The position numbers and the translations under genes are program-made. A stretch of 64,000 bases of DNA. Source: Sphingomonas jejuensis. GTDB lineage: Bacteria > Pseudomonadota > Alphaproteobacteria > Sphingomonadales > Sphingomonadaceae. This document shows, in pieces, positions 16,342-24,889 of the stretch. The DNA is taken from contig NZ_JAATJE010000001.1 of the NCBI RefSeq assembly GCF_011927695.1, forward strand, positions 1,116,001-1,180,000, read 5' to 3'. Each line of letters starts with the position of its first letter. Position 1 is the stretch's first letter. Under the pieces are notes generated by a model, which ran no database searches, had not been told where the DNA came from, and saw only the letters and a list, made by a program, of their open reading frames with translations.

Positions 16342-18671
16342 GCCGCCCTCCTCGCGGTCCGTTCCAAGGCATCCAGCACGGCCAGACGATCGTAGCGGTA
16401 GACGCCGTCGTCGCCCTTCAGCGGACGATCCGGCAGCAGCCGCAGGACGGATGCGCCCGCGGCGCCCTCGACCGGTGCCGAGCTGTCGCCGACGATCAGC
16501 ACGTCCGCCGCGGCACCCGCCGCATCATCGGCGAAGGCCACGCGGTAGCCGGCCGCCTGCACGAGCGGGTGCAGGATCTCCCGCATCCACGGGTCGTCCG
16601 CGTCCGCGATCAGGCAGAGCGGACCGTCCGCGGACACCGATCGATCCTCGTTCGCGCGCGAAAACAGGTAGAGCGGATCGAGCAGTTCGACCTGTACACC
16701 GTCAACCAGCAGGACGCCGGCGAAGCGTTCATCGCGGCTGGGCGCATCGGGACGGACCGGCGCCGCGATGATGTCGATCACATCGTCGATCGCGTAGGCG
16801 AGCTCCACCGCGCCGTCGTTCAGGCGGATGATCTTGATGTCGGCGGTTTCGGGCGTCCGATCCAGACCGAGCAGCGGGAGGATGCGGCCGTCGACAGCGA
16901 TCCGCATGCACCCGCCGGAATGCGAAACCTGCGCGCTCGCAAGATCCTCGATGCGTTCGACAAGCGCCAGCCGGATGGCGCGGCGGTGGCCGCCCGCGTC
17001 CCGGAACAGAAGCGTCGAGACGAGATCCTGGCGCTCCACCTCGACTGGAGCCGGCGCCGCCGAGACGCTTGCGAGATCGTCTTCCGCGATCCCGGCGACA
17101 TCGGCGATGCCCGCGACATCCAGCAACAGCATCGGCACGCCGCTGTCGGGGAGCGACTTGCCCGCATAGACGCCGGCCGACATGATCGCGGGCGAGGCCG
17201 GCTTGATGACCAGCTCCTCATGATCGTGCACGGCGCCGACGCCGAGCGCATAGGTGCAACCGAAGCCTGCGCGAAGGACCACGAGGGTCCGACCACGTTG
17301 TGCGATGTCGCCGGGCAGGCCCAGCACAGTTTCGAGGTTCACGAGCGGCAGTGTCCGTCCGCGGATGGTGGCGACGCTCGAGCCGCCGAGATGATCAATG
17401 CGGATCGCACCGCCGCCGTCATGGCAGATTTCCTCGATCGCCGAGCGCGGGATGGCGAAACCCTGATCCCCTGCGGTGACCGTCAGCGCCGCGATGATGG
17501 TGAGCGTAAGCGGCACCCGGATCAGCAGCTTAAGCCCCTGCCCCGGCCTGTTTTCCAGATCGATAACGCCGCCGATCCGTTCGATGTTCGCGCGGACCAC
17601 GTCCATACCGACACCGCGGCCCGAGATGGCGCTGACCGCGTCCGCGGTGCTGAGCCCGGGGGAAAAGATGAGGGCGGCGCGCTCGTCCGACGACATGCTG
17701 TCTCCGGTGTCGGCCCGGATCACGCCTGCGGCGACCGCGCGCGCGACCAGCTTCTTGTCGTCGATGCCGCGGCCGTCATCGACGATCTCGATGACGATCT
17801 GGTTGCCGGATTGTCGGGCGGTGACCTGCAGCCGGCCGGCAGCAGGCTTGCCTGCGGCCGCACGGGCGGCGGGCAGCTCGATCCCATGATCCACCGCGTT
17901 GCGGATGATGTGGGTCAAAGGATCCCGGATCAGCTCGATCATCTCGCGATCGAGCTCCACATCGCTGCCGTCGATCTCGAGGTCGACCTGCTTGCCGAGA
18001 TCGGCCGACAGGTCGCGCACCATGCGCGGCAAGGCGCTGAACAGCTTTTCGATGCGCTGCATGCGGGTGCGGGTGATCGAGTCGCGCATCTCCGCAACGC
18101 AGGTGGACAGGCGCTCGAAAGCCGCCTCCATCCCGGGCTCGTCAATGTGGCGAAGCCGGCGGGCGAGCTCGTTGCGAGCAAGGACCGTGTCGGACACCCC
18201 GCTCATCAACCGGTCCAGAAGATCGAGCGGAATGCGAATCGAGCGGACGGGCGCACGCACCTGATGGACCTGCTGCGGCACCGCCACCACCTGGGTGCGG
18301 GCGACAGTTTCCGCCCGGAGCGCGGCGATCAGATGCTCGTCATCGCCCGGGACGGTTTCGCCCGCCTCAAGCGCCTCCGTGAGCTCCCCGATCCGATCGA
18401 TGACGGCGAGGACGGCGCTGACAAGCTGGACGTCCGGCTGGCGAACACCTTCGCGAAGTTCGGCCAGCACGTCCTCTGCCGCGTGGCTGAGCTTTTCGAA
18501 GCGCGGAAGATCAAGGAAGCCGCAGCTGCCCTTCACCGTGTGAACGAAGCGGAAGATCGAATCGAGTCGCGCACGATCGGTCGGATCGGCCTCCCATGCG
18601 ATCACCTCGCCGGTCAGCGCCTCAAGGGTTTCACGCGTTTCCGCGATGAATTCGCTCAGCAGGTCGTCCAT
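16338..18671 (-). CDS. cheA: Chemotaxis histidine kinase CheA with duplicated CheW and receiver-like tail
   Basis: A 777-residue kinase. The Hpt domain has phosphoacceptor His44 in FVHTVKGSCGFLDL. A dimerisation helix pair (MRDSITRTRMQRIEKLFSAL) precedes the ATPase, with N box DPLTHIIRNAVDHGIE, G1 VDDGRGID and G2 SGRGVGMDVV. A first CheW domain follows (residues about 395-525), then a second CheW-like domain (about 550-670), then a C-terminal receiver-like segment (CLIADADDPWMREILHPLVQ ... VLIVGDSSAP). Standard CheA is about 650 residues and ends after one CheW domain, so this is a hybrid form. No P2 CheY-binding domain is obvious. First gene of the che cluster. Confidence 0.92.
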   Translation of the reverse strand: MDDLLSEFIAETRETLEALTGEVIAWEADPTDRARLDSIFRFVHTVKGSCGFLDLPRFEKLSHAAEDVLAELREGVRQPDVQLVSAVLAVIDRIGELTEALEAGETVPGDDEHLIAALRAETVARTQVVAVPQQVHQVRAPVRSIRIPLDLLDRLMSGVSDTVLARNELARRLRHIDEPGMEAAFERLSTCVAEMRDSITRTRMQRIEKLFSALPRMVRDLSADLGKQVDLEIDGSDVELDREMIELIRDPLTHIIRNAVDHGIELPAARAAAGKPAAGRLQVTARQSGNQIVIEIVDDGRGIDDKKLVARAVAAGVIRADTGDSMSSDERAALIFSPGLSTADAVSAISGRGVGMDVVRANIERIGGVIDLENRPGQGLKLLIRVPLTLTIIAALTVTAGDQGFAIPRSAIEEICHDGGGAIRIDHLGGSSVATIRGRTLPLVNLETVLGLPGDIAQRGRTLVVLRAGFGCTYALGVGAVHDHEELVIKPASPAIMSAGVYAGKSLPDSGVPMLLLDVAGIADVAGIAEDDLASVSAAPAPVEVERQDLVSTLLFRDAGGHRRAIRLALVERIEDLASAQVSHSGGCMRIAVDGRILPLLGLDRTPETADIKIIRLNDGAVELAYAIDDVIDIIAAPVRPDAPSRDERFAGVLLVDGVQVELLDPLYLFSRANEDRSVSADGPLCLIADADDPWMREILHPLVQAAGYRVAFADDAAGAAADVLIVGDSSAPVEGAAGASVLRLLPDRPLKGDDGVYRYDRLAVLDALERTARRAA

Positions 18672-18948
18672 CGATCACTCGCAGCAGGATCCTGCCGCGG
18701 TGATGACGCCAGCATCTTAAAAGCGCGTTTACGAGACGATCAGGCCGGCTGATCCTGCCTGCAGTTCGGGCAGAGGCGGTGCCCGACGGATCGTTCAAAG
18801 GGGCATCGGTGGCGCGCCATGCTCCGGTCGACACCAAGCCAAGCCATGATCCAGCGCATCAATTCCACCCGATCCTACCGACGCCGGATCGATAGTCGAT
18901 GGCGTCGTCAGGTCGCGGGAAGACCAGTCCGTTCCGGTGGAAACCGGG

Positions 18949-19611
18949 TCAGCGCCGCTCGTGCAGAACGGTCGCGCCGAACATCAGCACCGGTTCGCCC
19001 GGCGGCGACACGATGACGGAGCCGCCGCTTTCAACCGCGATGCGGTGGATGAGCCAGGCGGCTGCGGCGCGCGGCGTGAGCGAGGCGGCATCCGTGTTCC
19101 CTTCGAGCGCCGCCCGCAGCTCCGGATCGAGCAGGAGCCGCGGACCTTCGGCGCGGACCACGATCTCGGTCCCTTCGGGCGTTGCTTCCGCTCCGATGTC
19201 GAGCTGCCCGCCGCGGACCAGCGCATCCCCGGCGATGAGCGACAGGTTGAGGAGAAGCTTGATCGCGGTCCGCCCGAGCGTGGGTTCTTCGACCAGCCAG
19301 CCGATCCGGGTCCGCCCCCCTTCCCCGAACAGTCCCTCGATAGCTGTCCGCGCCTCACGCGTGTCGATGCGCTCGCCAAAGCCGCCGGCGGCGCCGAACG
19401 CCAGGCGGAAGAACTTCAGCTTGTTGGCAGACGCGCGCGCGCTTTCGCTAAGCAAATCGAGGCAGCGGGCGCGCATGTCCGGGTCATGCTCGTCGGCGAG
19501 CAGCTCGAGCCCGTTGTTGATGGCACCAACCGGGCTCAACAGATCATGGCAAAGCCGGGAGCACAGGAGGCTGGCGAACTCGACCGGATCGATCGAGACT
19601 TGGCTGTTCAT
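18949..19611 (-). CDS. chpT: Histidine phosphotransferase ChpT
   Basis: A 220-residue protein of the ChpT family, which in alphaproteobacteria passes phosphate from the hybrid kinase CckA to CtrA and CpdR in cell-cycle control. The phosphorylated His22 lies in LLCSRLCHDLLSPVGAINNG, a four-helix dimerisation segment, followed by a degenerate ATPase-like domain without nucleotide motifs. ATG 19611 gives MNSQVSIDPVEFASLLCSRL, the family-typical start. It lies upstream of cheA on the same strand with 277 bases between; that gap shows no coding sequence and should hold the cheA promoter. Confidence 0.88.
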   Translation of the reverse strand: MNSQVSIDPVEFASLLCSRLCHDLLSPVGAINNGLELLADEHDPDMRARCLDLLSESARASANKLKFFRLAFGAAGGFGERIDTREARTAIEGLFGEGGRTRIGWLVEEPTLGRTAIKLLLNLSLIAGDALVRGGQLDIGAEATPEGTEIVVRAEGPRLLLDPELRAALEGNTDAASLTPRAAAAWLIHRIAVESGGSVIVSPPGEPVLMFGATVLHERR

Positions 19612-19699
19612 GTGGCGGGACTGTCCTTGTTCGGGACGCCCTTCTGACGAGGCGCCGGACCGCTGGCAAGGCCGGGGCGCACAGAGCGGACGGTCAAGA

Positions 19700-20119
19700 T
19701 CATGCCGTGACGCGGAGCAACAACGCTTCGAACGCACCTGCGACAGGTCCGCCGGCAGTCGCACGGAACAGGTTGGCCTCTTCCCCCGCGACGATCAGCC
19801 AGAGCTGGCCGTCGCCCCCTGCCGAGAGGGCGTCGCGGGTCGAGGGCCATGCGCGGCCGGTCGGATGGGAATGATAGTGGCCGATCACCTGCGGACCGCC
19901 CCCGCGGGCGGCGCGATGAGCGGCAACGAGCATGGCGGGATCGATCTCAAAGCTGTTCGCAGGCGTCGCAGCGACATTGGGCGCGGATGCGACATGATCG
20001 ATCATCCCCTCCCGGCCGAACAGAAGCCCGCATCGCTCCAGCGCGGGCGTTGCAGCGCAATCCGCGACCAGTGCAGCGAGCAGCCCGCTTGAAATGGAGA
20101 CCGCGGCGACCATCTTCAT
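19700..20119 (-). CDS. JAB/MPN-domain (JAMM) metalloprotease-like protein
   Basis: A 139-residue protein with a full JAMM motif: the upstream Glu in ERCGLLFG, then GHYHSHPTGRAWPSTRDALS, supplying HxH, Ser and Asp zinc and catalytic residues. Bacterial relatives cut isopeptide or sulfur-carrier protein ends or act in cysteine and secondary-metabolite pathways. No ubiquitin-like partner is visible nearby. ATG 20119 or 20113 are possible starts; the divergent pseudouridine synthase start at 20125 is only 5 bases away, so the promoters must overlap the coding regions. Confidence 0.82.
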   Translation of the reverse strand: MKMVAAVSISSGLLAALVADCAATPALERCGLLFGREGMIDHVASAPNVAATPANSFEIDPAMLVAAHRAARGGGPQVIGHYHSHPTGRAWPSTRDALSAGGDGQLWLIVAGEEANLFRATAGGPVAGAFEALLLRVTA

Positions 20120-20124
20120 TCGAG

Positions 20125-21078
20125 ATGGACCGGGGGGCCACCAGCTTGCAAGCCGTGTTGACGGATGATGTCGCCGGGCAGCGGCTCGACAAGGCGCTGG
20201 CCACCATCCTTCCTGATTTTTCCCGAGAGCGGATCAAGGCGCTGATCGGTGACGGCCGGGTGACAGGCGCGAGCGGCGTCGTTCGCGATGGATCGGCCAA
20301 GGCGGTTGCGGGCGCCTCCTACCACATCGAGGTCCCGCCCCCTGCCCCGGCGGCAGCGGGGGCGCAGCCGATCGCGCTCGATATCGTCCATGAGGATCAG
20401 GACCTGATCGTCGTCAACAAGCCGGCGGGTCTGGTGGTGCACCCTGCCGCCGGCAACCCGGATGGAACGCTGGTCAACGCGCTGCTCCACCACTGCGCCG
20501 GCGCGCTTTCGGGGATCGGCGGGGTTGCCCGCCCCGGCATCGTCCATCGCATCGACAAGGAAACATCCGGCCTGCTTGTCGTGGCGAAGAACGACCGGGC
20601 GCATGAAGGCCTGGCACGGCAGTTTGCCGCGCACAGCATCGACCGGCGCTATGTCGCCGGCGTGTCCGGCATGCCGCGGGCGCCGATGGGCATCGTGGAC
20701 GCGCCGCTCGGCAGGAGCGAACGGGATCGCAAGAAGATGGCGATCGTGGCCGAGGGGCACGGTCGGCGCGCCGTCACCCACTGGCGGGTCACGGACATGC
20801 TGAAGGGCGGCGCGATCGTGGAGTGCCGCCTGGAGACGGGACGAACCCACCAGGTGCGGGTGCACATGGCGTCGATCGGTCATGCGCTGATCGGCGATCC
20901 GGTCTATGGCCGCACCCGATCCGATCACAGTGATCTTTTGAAGCGTTTGGACTTCCGGCGGCAGGCGTTGCACGCTCAGCGCCTTGGGTTCGTTCATCCG
21001 ACGACCGGGCACGATCTGTCGTTCGAGAGCGTGATCCCGGCTGACATGCAGGAACTGTTCACAGCACTTCGAGTATAG
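20125..21078 (+). CDS. rluD: RluD-type ribosomal RNA pseudouridine synthase
   Basis: A 317-residue RluA/RluD-family enzyme. An N-terminal S4 RNA-binding domain (GQRLDKALATILPDFSRERI) precedes the catalytic domain: VVNKPAGLVVHPAAGN, the catalytic Asp in RPGIVHRIDKETSGLLVVAK, and RLETGRTHQVRVHMASIGHA. RluD modifies helix 69 of 23S rRNA; the exact target here is assigned by similarity. ATG 20125 was chosen; GTG 20155 would also keep the S4 domain. The gene lies 62 bases before rpoH. Confidence 0.88.
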   Translation: MDRGATSLQAVLTDDVAGQRLDKALATILPDFSRERIKALIGDGRVTGASGVVRDGSAKAVAGASYHIEVPPPAPAAAGAQPIALDIVHEDQDLIVVNKPAGLVVHPAAGNPDGTLVNALLHHCAGALSGIGGVARPGIVHRIDKETSGLLVVAKNDRAHEGLARQFAAHSIDRRYVAGVSGMPRAPMGIVDAPLGRSERDRKKMAIVAEGHGRRAVTHWRVTDMLKGGAIVECRLETGRTHQVRVHMASIGHALIGDPVYGRTRSDHSDLLKRLDFRRQALHAQRLGFVHPTTGHDLSFESVIPADMQELFTALRV

Positions 21079-21140
21079 TTTTCCAGGCTTGGAACGGCGC
21101 GCGGCGCGGTTCGGCTTCTATCAAGGGAGTTTCAGATCAG

Positions 21141-22043
21141 ATGGCTAATGCAGGCAACCTGCCCGCGACCATCCCGGCGCTGGGCGGCGAGGCGAGCCTC
21201 AACCGCTACCTCTCCGAGATCAAGAAATTTCCGCTGTTGACGCCCGAGCAGGAATATATGCTCGCCAAGCGGTTCAGCGAGCATGGCGACCCGGAGGCGG
21301 CGGCGCAGCTGGTAACGTCGCACCTGCGGCTCGTGGCGAAGATCGCCATGGGTTACCGCGGCTACGGGCTTCCGGTCAGCGAGCTGATCTCCGAAGGCAA
21401 TATCGGCCTGATGCAGGGCGTGAAGAAGTTCGAGCCGGACCGGGGTTTCCGCCTTGCGACCTACGCGATGTGGTGGATCCGAGCCTCCATCCAGGAATTC
21501 ATCCTGCGCAGCTGGAGCCTGGTGAAGATGGGTACCACGGCCGCGCAGAAGAAGCTGTTCTTCAACCTGCGCCGCATGAAATCCCGTCTCGATGCGTTCG
21601 AGGACGGCGATCTGAAGCCCGCCGACGTGACCAAGATCGCAACCGACCTCGGCGTCAGCGAGGACGATGTCGTCTCCATGAACCGCCGCATGGCCATGGG
21701 CGGCGACACATCGCTCAACGTGTCGATGAACGAGGACGGCGAGGGCCAGTGGCAGGACTGGCTGCAGGACACGGGCCCGCTGCAGGACCAGATCATCGCG
21801 GAAGATGAAGAGAAGACCGTTCGGCACGACCTGCTGGTGGAGGCGCTGGACGACCTCAACGACCGTGAAAAGCACATCCTGCAGGAGCGGCGGCTGTCCG
21901 AGGATCCAAAAACGCTGGAGGAGCTGAGCCAGGTCTACGGCGTCAGCCGCGAACGCGTCCGCCAGATCGAGGTGCGGGCATTCGAGAAGCTGCAGCGCGC
22001 GATGTTGCGGCTGGCGGGTGACCGCCGGCTGCTTCCGGCCTGA
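21141..22043 (+). CDS. rpoH: RNA polymerase heat-shock sigma factor RpoH (sigma-32)
   Basis: A 300-residue sigma-70-family factor. Region 2 reads HLRLVAKIAMGYRGYGLPVS and GFRLATYAMWWIRASIQEFI. The RpoH box is present as AAQKKLFFNLRRMKSR, which separates it from the housekeeping sigma. Region 4.2 is YGVSRERVRQIEVRAFEKL. It should direct heat-shock and protein-stress transcription; many alphaproteobacteria have more than one copy. It is preceded by CAAGGGAG. It converges with the haem oxygenase gene across a 19-base gap in which CGGCGG/CCGCCG could form a small stem. Confidence 0.95.
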   Translation: MANAGNLPATIPALGGEASLNRYLSEIKKFPLLTPEQEYMLAKRFSEHGDPEAAAQLVTSHLRLVAKIAMGYRGYGLPVSELISEGNIGLMQGVKKFEPDRGFRLATYAMWWIRASIQEFILRSWSLVKMGTTAAQKKLFFNLRRMKSRLDAFEDGDLKPADVTKIATDLGVSEDDVVSMNRRMAMGGDTSLNVSMNEDGEGQWQDWLQDTGPLQDQIIAEDEEKTVRHDLLVEALDDLNDREKHILQERRLSEDPKTLEELSQVYGVSRERVRQIEVRAFEKLQRAMLRLAGDRRLLPA

Positions 22044-22062
22044 TCATCGGCACCGGCGGCGG

Positions 22063-22569
22063 TCAGTGAGCCGCCGTCTCGTAGAGCTGGAAGGTGCGGA
22101 TCGCCCCGGCGACCGCATCCTTCGTGGCATCCGGACCAAGAGCCGCGATCGTCGTATCGATGGCCGCGACCATCGCGCGCCATTCGCCCGGGAGATGCCC
22201 GGCGGACAGATAGGCGCTTGGAAGGTCCGGTCGCACCTGGCGCGACAGCATGACACCGCCCAGCCGCGACCCTTCGGTGACGTAGAGCATGCCGAGCGCC
22301 TCCGCGAGCCCGGCGGCGGGCGCAAGCGGCAGCGGCGCTGGCATCGGCGTCCCGAGCGCGGACAGATCGGCAGACAGGGCATCGGTGCGCGACCGCCAGG
22401 CAGGAAGCCCCGGCACGCTCTCCAGCACTCGCTCGGCCGCCGGAAGAGCAAGGGCATGAGCCCGCAACAGGCGTGCATAGCTGTCGGTATCAGTCAGCGA
22501 ATAACGGCCGAAGACACCGTCGACACGCTCGTGCATTTCGGCGGTTTCGGCGCGCAGAAAGCTTATCAT
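22063..22569 (-). CDS. Haem oxygenase (BphO-like), biliverdin-forming
   Basis: A 168-residue haem oxygenase-fold protein. The proximal haem ligand is likely His13 in RAETAEMHERVDG, and the distal helix motif is LGMLYVTEGSRLGGVMLSRQ with the flexible glycines. It would open haem to biliverdin IX-alpha, the chromophore of the divergent bacteriophytochrome gene. ATG 22569 was chosen because the conserved helix A begins there, although the frame is open to 22734. The 101-base gap to bphP should contain both promoters. Confidence 0.85.
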   Translation of the reverse strand: MISFLRAETAEMHERVDGVFGRYSLTDTDSYARLLRAHALALPAAERVLESVPGLPAWRSRTDALSADLSALGTPMPAPLPLAPAAGLAEALGMLYVTEGSRLGGVMLSRQVRPDLPSAYLSAGHLPGEWRAMVAAIDTTIAALGPDATKDAVAGAIRTFQLYETAAH

Positions 22570-22670
22570 TTCAATCCCGAACCGGTGCCTAATCCAATTG
22601 GAGGGTGAGCCCGCCCCCTTGCCTTCGACAATGATGCGCGACATGCCATCCGCCAAGCAAGGAGCTTGAT

Positions 22671-24851
22671 GTGAAGCGTAACGATCCTCCTGTGTCCGGC
22701 GATCCGCTGGCGGACGGCACCGACCCATCCTCACTGGGGCCGGACGTCGCCGCGTGCGATCGGGAGCCGATCCACAGGCCTGGCTCGATCCAGCCTCATG
22801 GGCTGCTGCTGATCGCGGATCCGGCCGACCTGACGGTGGTCGGCGGTGCGGGAGACATCGAGGGCGTTATCGCGCCGGAGTGGATCGGCCTAACGGTGGA
22901 TGCGCTGCTCGGCCAGGACGTGCGCGGGCGGATCGAGTCCGCCGATCTTCTGGACGGGACGACGCTGGCGCTCGATCCCTACAGCCATGCCGGCCAAGAT
23001 TATTCGGTGCTGGCGCACCGCACCGAGGGTGCCGTGCTGATCGAGCTCGAGCCGGACGAGGGCAGCTGGACGGCATCGCGGCTGCTGACCGCACTGGACG
23101 CAGTCACCACCGCCTTCGAGCGCGCGGCCGACCTGCAGTCGCTGTGCAACGCCGCCGCGACCGCGTTTCGCGAGCTGATCGGCTATGATCGCGTGATGAT
23201 CTACCGCTTCCTGGACGACGATGCCGGGGTCGTGGTGGCGGAAAGCCGGTCGGCCGAGATCGGCAGCTTCATGAACCACCACTTCCCTGCCTCGGACATC
23301 CCGAAGCAGGCGCGCGCGCTCTACATCCAGAACCGGGTGCGCGTGATCCCGGATGTCGGTTACACGCCGCAACCGCTGCGACCCGATGGGCGGTTCGCGG
23401 ATCAGGACCTGAGCTGTGTCGGGCTGCGCAGCGTGTCGCCGGTGCACGTCCAGTACCTGAAGAACATGGGCGTGGGCGCGTCGGCGTCGATTTCCATCGT
23501 CAAGGACGGGGTGCTGTGGGGCCTGATCGCGTGCCACAACAGCACGCCGCGCACGATCTCACACGGGGTGCGGACCACGGCCCGTGCGCTCGCGAGCGGT
23601 TTCGCCCGGCAGGTGCGCGCCAAGGAGGATGCGGAGAACTACCGCGAGCGGATTCGCCTGCGCGGGTCCGAGGACGCGGCGGTGGCAAAGCTGGGCAACG
23701 GCGTGGGGATCGACGACTTCTTCACGACGTCCAGCGAGGACCTTCGGCGCATGATGGGCGCCGACGGCTTTGCGGTGCTGCAAGGCACCGATCTGGTCAC
23801 GACCGGTCACCTTCCCGCGGAGGACCAAGTGCGCGAGATCGGGATGCGCTTTTCCCAGCGCGCGCTGGGCCAGCCGGTGGCAACCGCAGCGCTGGAAACG
23901 ATCTTCCCGCCAGCATCGCGCTTCCGCGAGCAGGCCAGCGGGCTCCTGGCGGTGACGATGTCGACCGAGGAGCCAATCATCCTGATGTGGTTTCGTGTGG
24001 AACAAATCGAGGTGGTCAACTGGGCCGGCAACCCGCACAAGGCGGTGGACCTGAAGCCGGGGGAGACGCTGAGCCCGCGCGCCTCGTTCGAGGCCTGGAG
24101 CGAGGCCGTTCGCGGCCGCAGCCGCGCATGGACGCTGGCGGAGATCGAGGCCGCGACCCGGCTTCGGCGGACCCTGTTCGAGGCACGCCAGACCCGCCGG
24201 CTGCGCGAACTGAACCGGGAACTGAGCGCGACCATCGTCGACAAGGAAGCGCTGCTGGTCCAGAAGGACTACCTGATGCGGGAGGTGAACCACAGGGTTC
24301 AGAACAGCCTGCAGCTGGTCGGCTCGTTCCTGTCCATGCAGGGACGCGCGGGCGGCGATGCGCAGCTGTCCGCCAGCCTTGGCGAGGCCCAGCGGCGCCT
24401 GTCGGCGGTCGCGCTGGTGCACCGCCGGCTCTATGCCGACGACCGCATCGAGGCGGTGGACCTGGCCCGCTATGTCGAGGAGCTGGCGGAGGAGATCACC
24501 GAGTCCATGGATCCGGCCTGGAAGGCAATGATCCGGCTAGACCTGGCGCCCATCCTGATCTCCACGGACCGGGCGGTGAATGTCGGCCTTATCCTGACCG
24601 AGCTGGTGATCAACGCGAACAAATATGCCTATGCCGGTGCGCCGGGACCGATCTCGATCTCGCTGGAGCAGATCCGCAACCGTTTCCGCCTGATCGTGGC
24701 CGACCAGGGGGCCGGCAAGACCAAGGCGGGCAGCGGCTTCGGAACCCGGATGCTGAGCGCGATGGTGGCGCGTCTCGACGGCACCATCGAGGAGCAGGAA
24801 GCACGCCCTGGTCTGCGGGTGGTTCTGACGGCGCCTTTGCAGGACAGCTGA
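22671..24851 (+). CDS. bphP: Bacteriophytochrome light-sensing histidine kinase
   Basis: A 726-residue photoreceptor kinase starting at GTG 22671. Biliverdin attaches to Cys29 in VAACDREPIHRPGSIQPHG, the bacteriophytochrome signature before the PAS domain. The GAF domain contains HFPASDIPKQARALYIQNRV (from about residue 204) and SVSPVHVQYLKNMGVGASAS. A PHY domain follows. The kinase is of the HisKA_2 type: phosphorylatable His541 in MREVNHRVQNSLQLVGSFLS, N box LTELVINANKYAYA and a short ATPase end. This kinase class often drives alphaproteobacterial stress regulators. No response regulator is adjacent. It diverges from the haem oxygenase gene. Confidence 0.92.
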   Translation: MKRNDPPVSGDPLADGTDPSSLGPDVAACDREPIHRPGSIQPHGLLLIADPADLTVVGGAGDIEGVIAPEWIGLTVDALLGQDVRGRIESADLLDGTTLALDPYSHAGQDYSVLAHRTEGAVLIELEPDEGSWTASRLLTALDAVTTAFERAADLQSLCNAAATAFRELIGYDRVMIYRFLDDDAGVVVAESRSAEIGSFMNHHFPASDIPKQARALYIQNRVRVIPDVGYTPQPLRPDGRFADQDLSCVGLRSVSPVHVQYLKNMGVGASASISIVKDGVLWGLIACHNSTPRTISHGVRTTARALASGFARQVRAKEDAENYRERIRLRGSEDAAVAKLGNGVGIDDFFTTSSEDLRRMMGADGFAVLQGTDLVTTGHLPAEDQVREIGMRFSQRALGQPVATAALETIFPPASRFREQASGLLAVTMSTEEPIILMWFRVEQIEVVNWAGNPHKAVDLKPGETLSPRASFEAWSEAVRGRSRAWTLAEIEAATRLRRTLFEARQTRRLRELNRELSATIVDKEALLVQKDYLMREVNHRVQNSLQLVGSFLSMQGRAGGDAQLSASLGEAQRRLSAVALVHRRLYADDRIEAVDLARYVEELAEEITESMDPAWKAMIRLDLAPILISTDRAVNVGLILTELVINANKYAYAGAPGPISISLEQIRNRFRLIVADQGAGKTKAGSGFGTRMLSAMVARLDGTIEEQEARPGLRVVLTAPLQDS

Positions 24852-24889
24852 TCGCCTGCACGGGCGCGACACGAAGGGGGTGAGCGCGG

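Noticed and set aside
16569-18752. A 727-codon open frame on the plus strand
   Set aside because: It lies antisense to cheA, whose domains are all clear; the product is low-complexity Asp/Arg/Ala sequence.
18672-18948. Possible gene in the cheA-chpT gap
   Set aside because: Only short frames without ribosome sites or motifs; most likely the cheA control region.
21089-21121. Possible rpoH promoter TTGGAA with TTCTAT
   Set aside because: The spacer is about 21 bases and the -10 match is poor; not strong enough to report as a feature.
22049-22070. Small CGGCGG/CCGCCG stem between rpoH and the haem oxygenase gene
   Set aside because: Six-base stem without a T run on either strand; GC-rich repeats of this kind are common by chance here.
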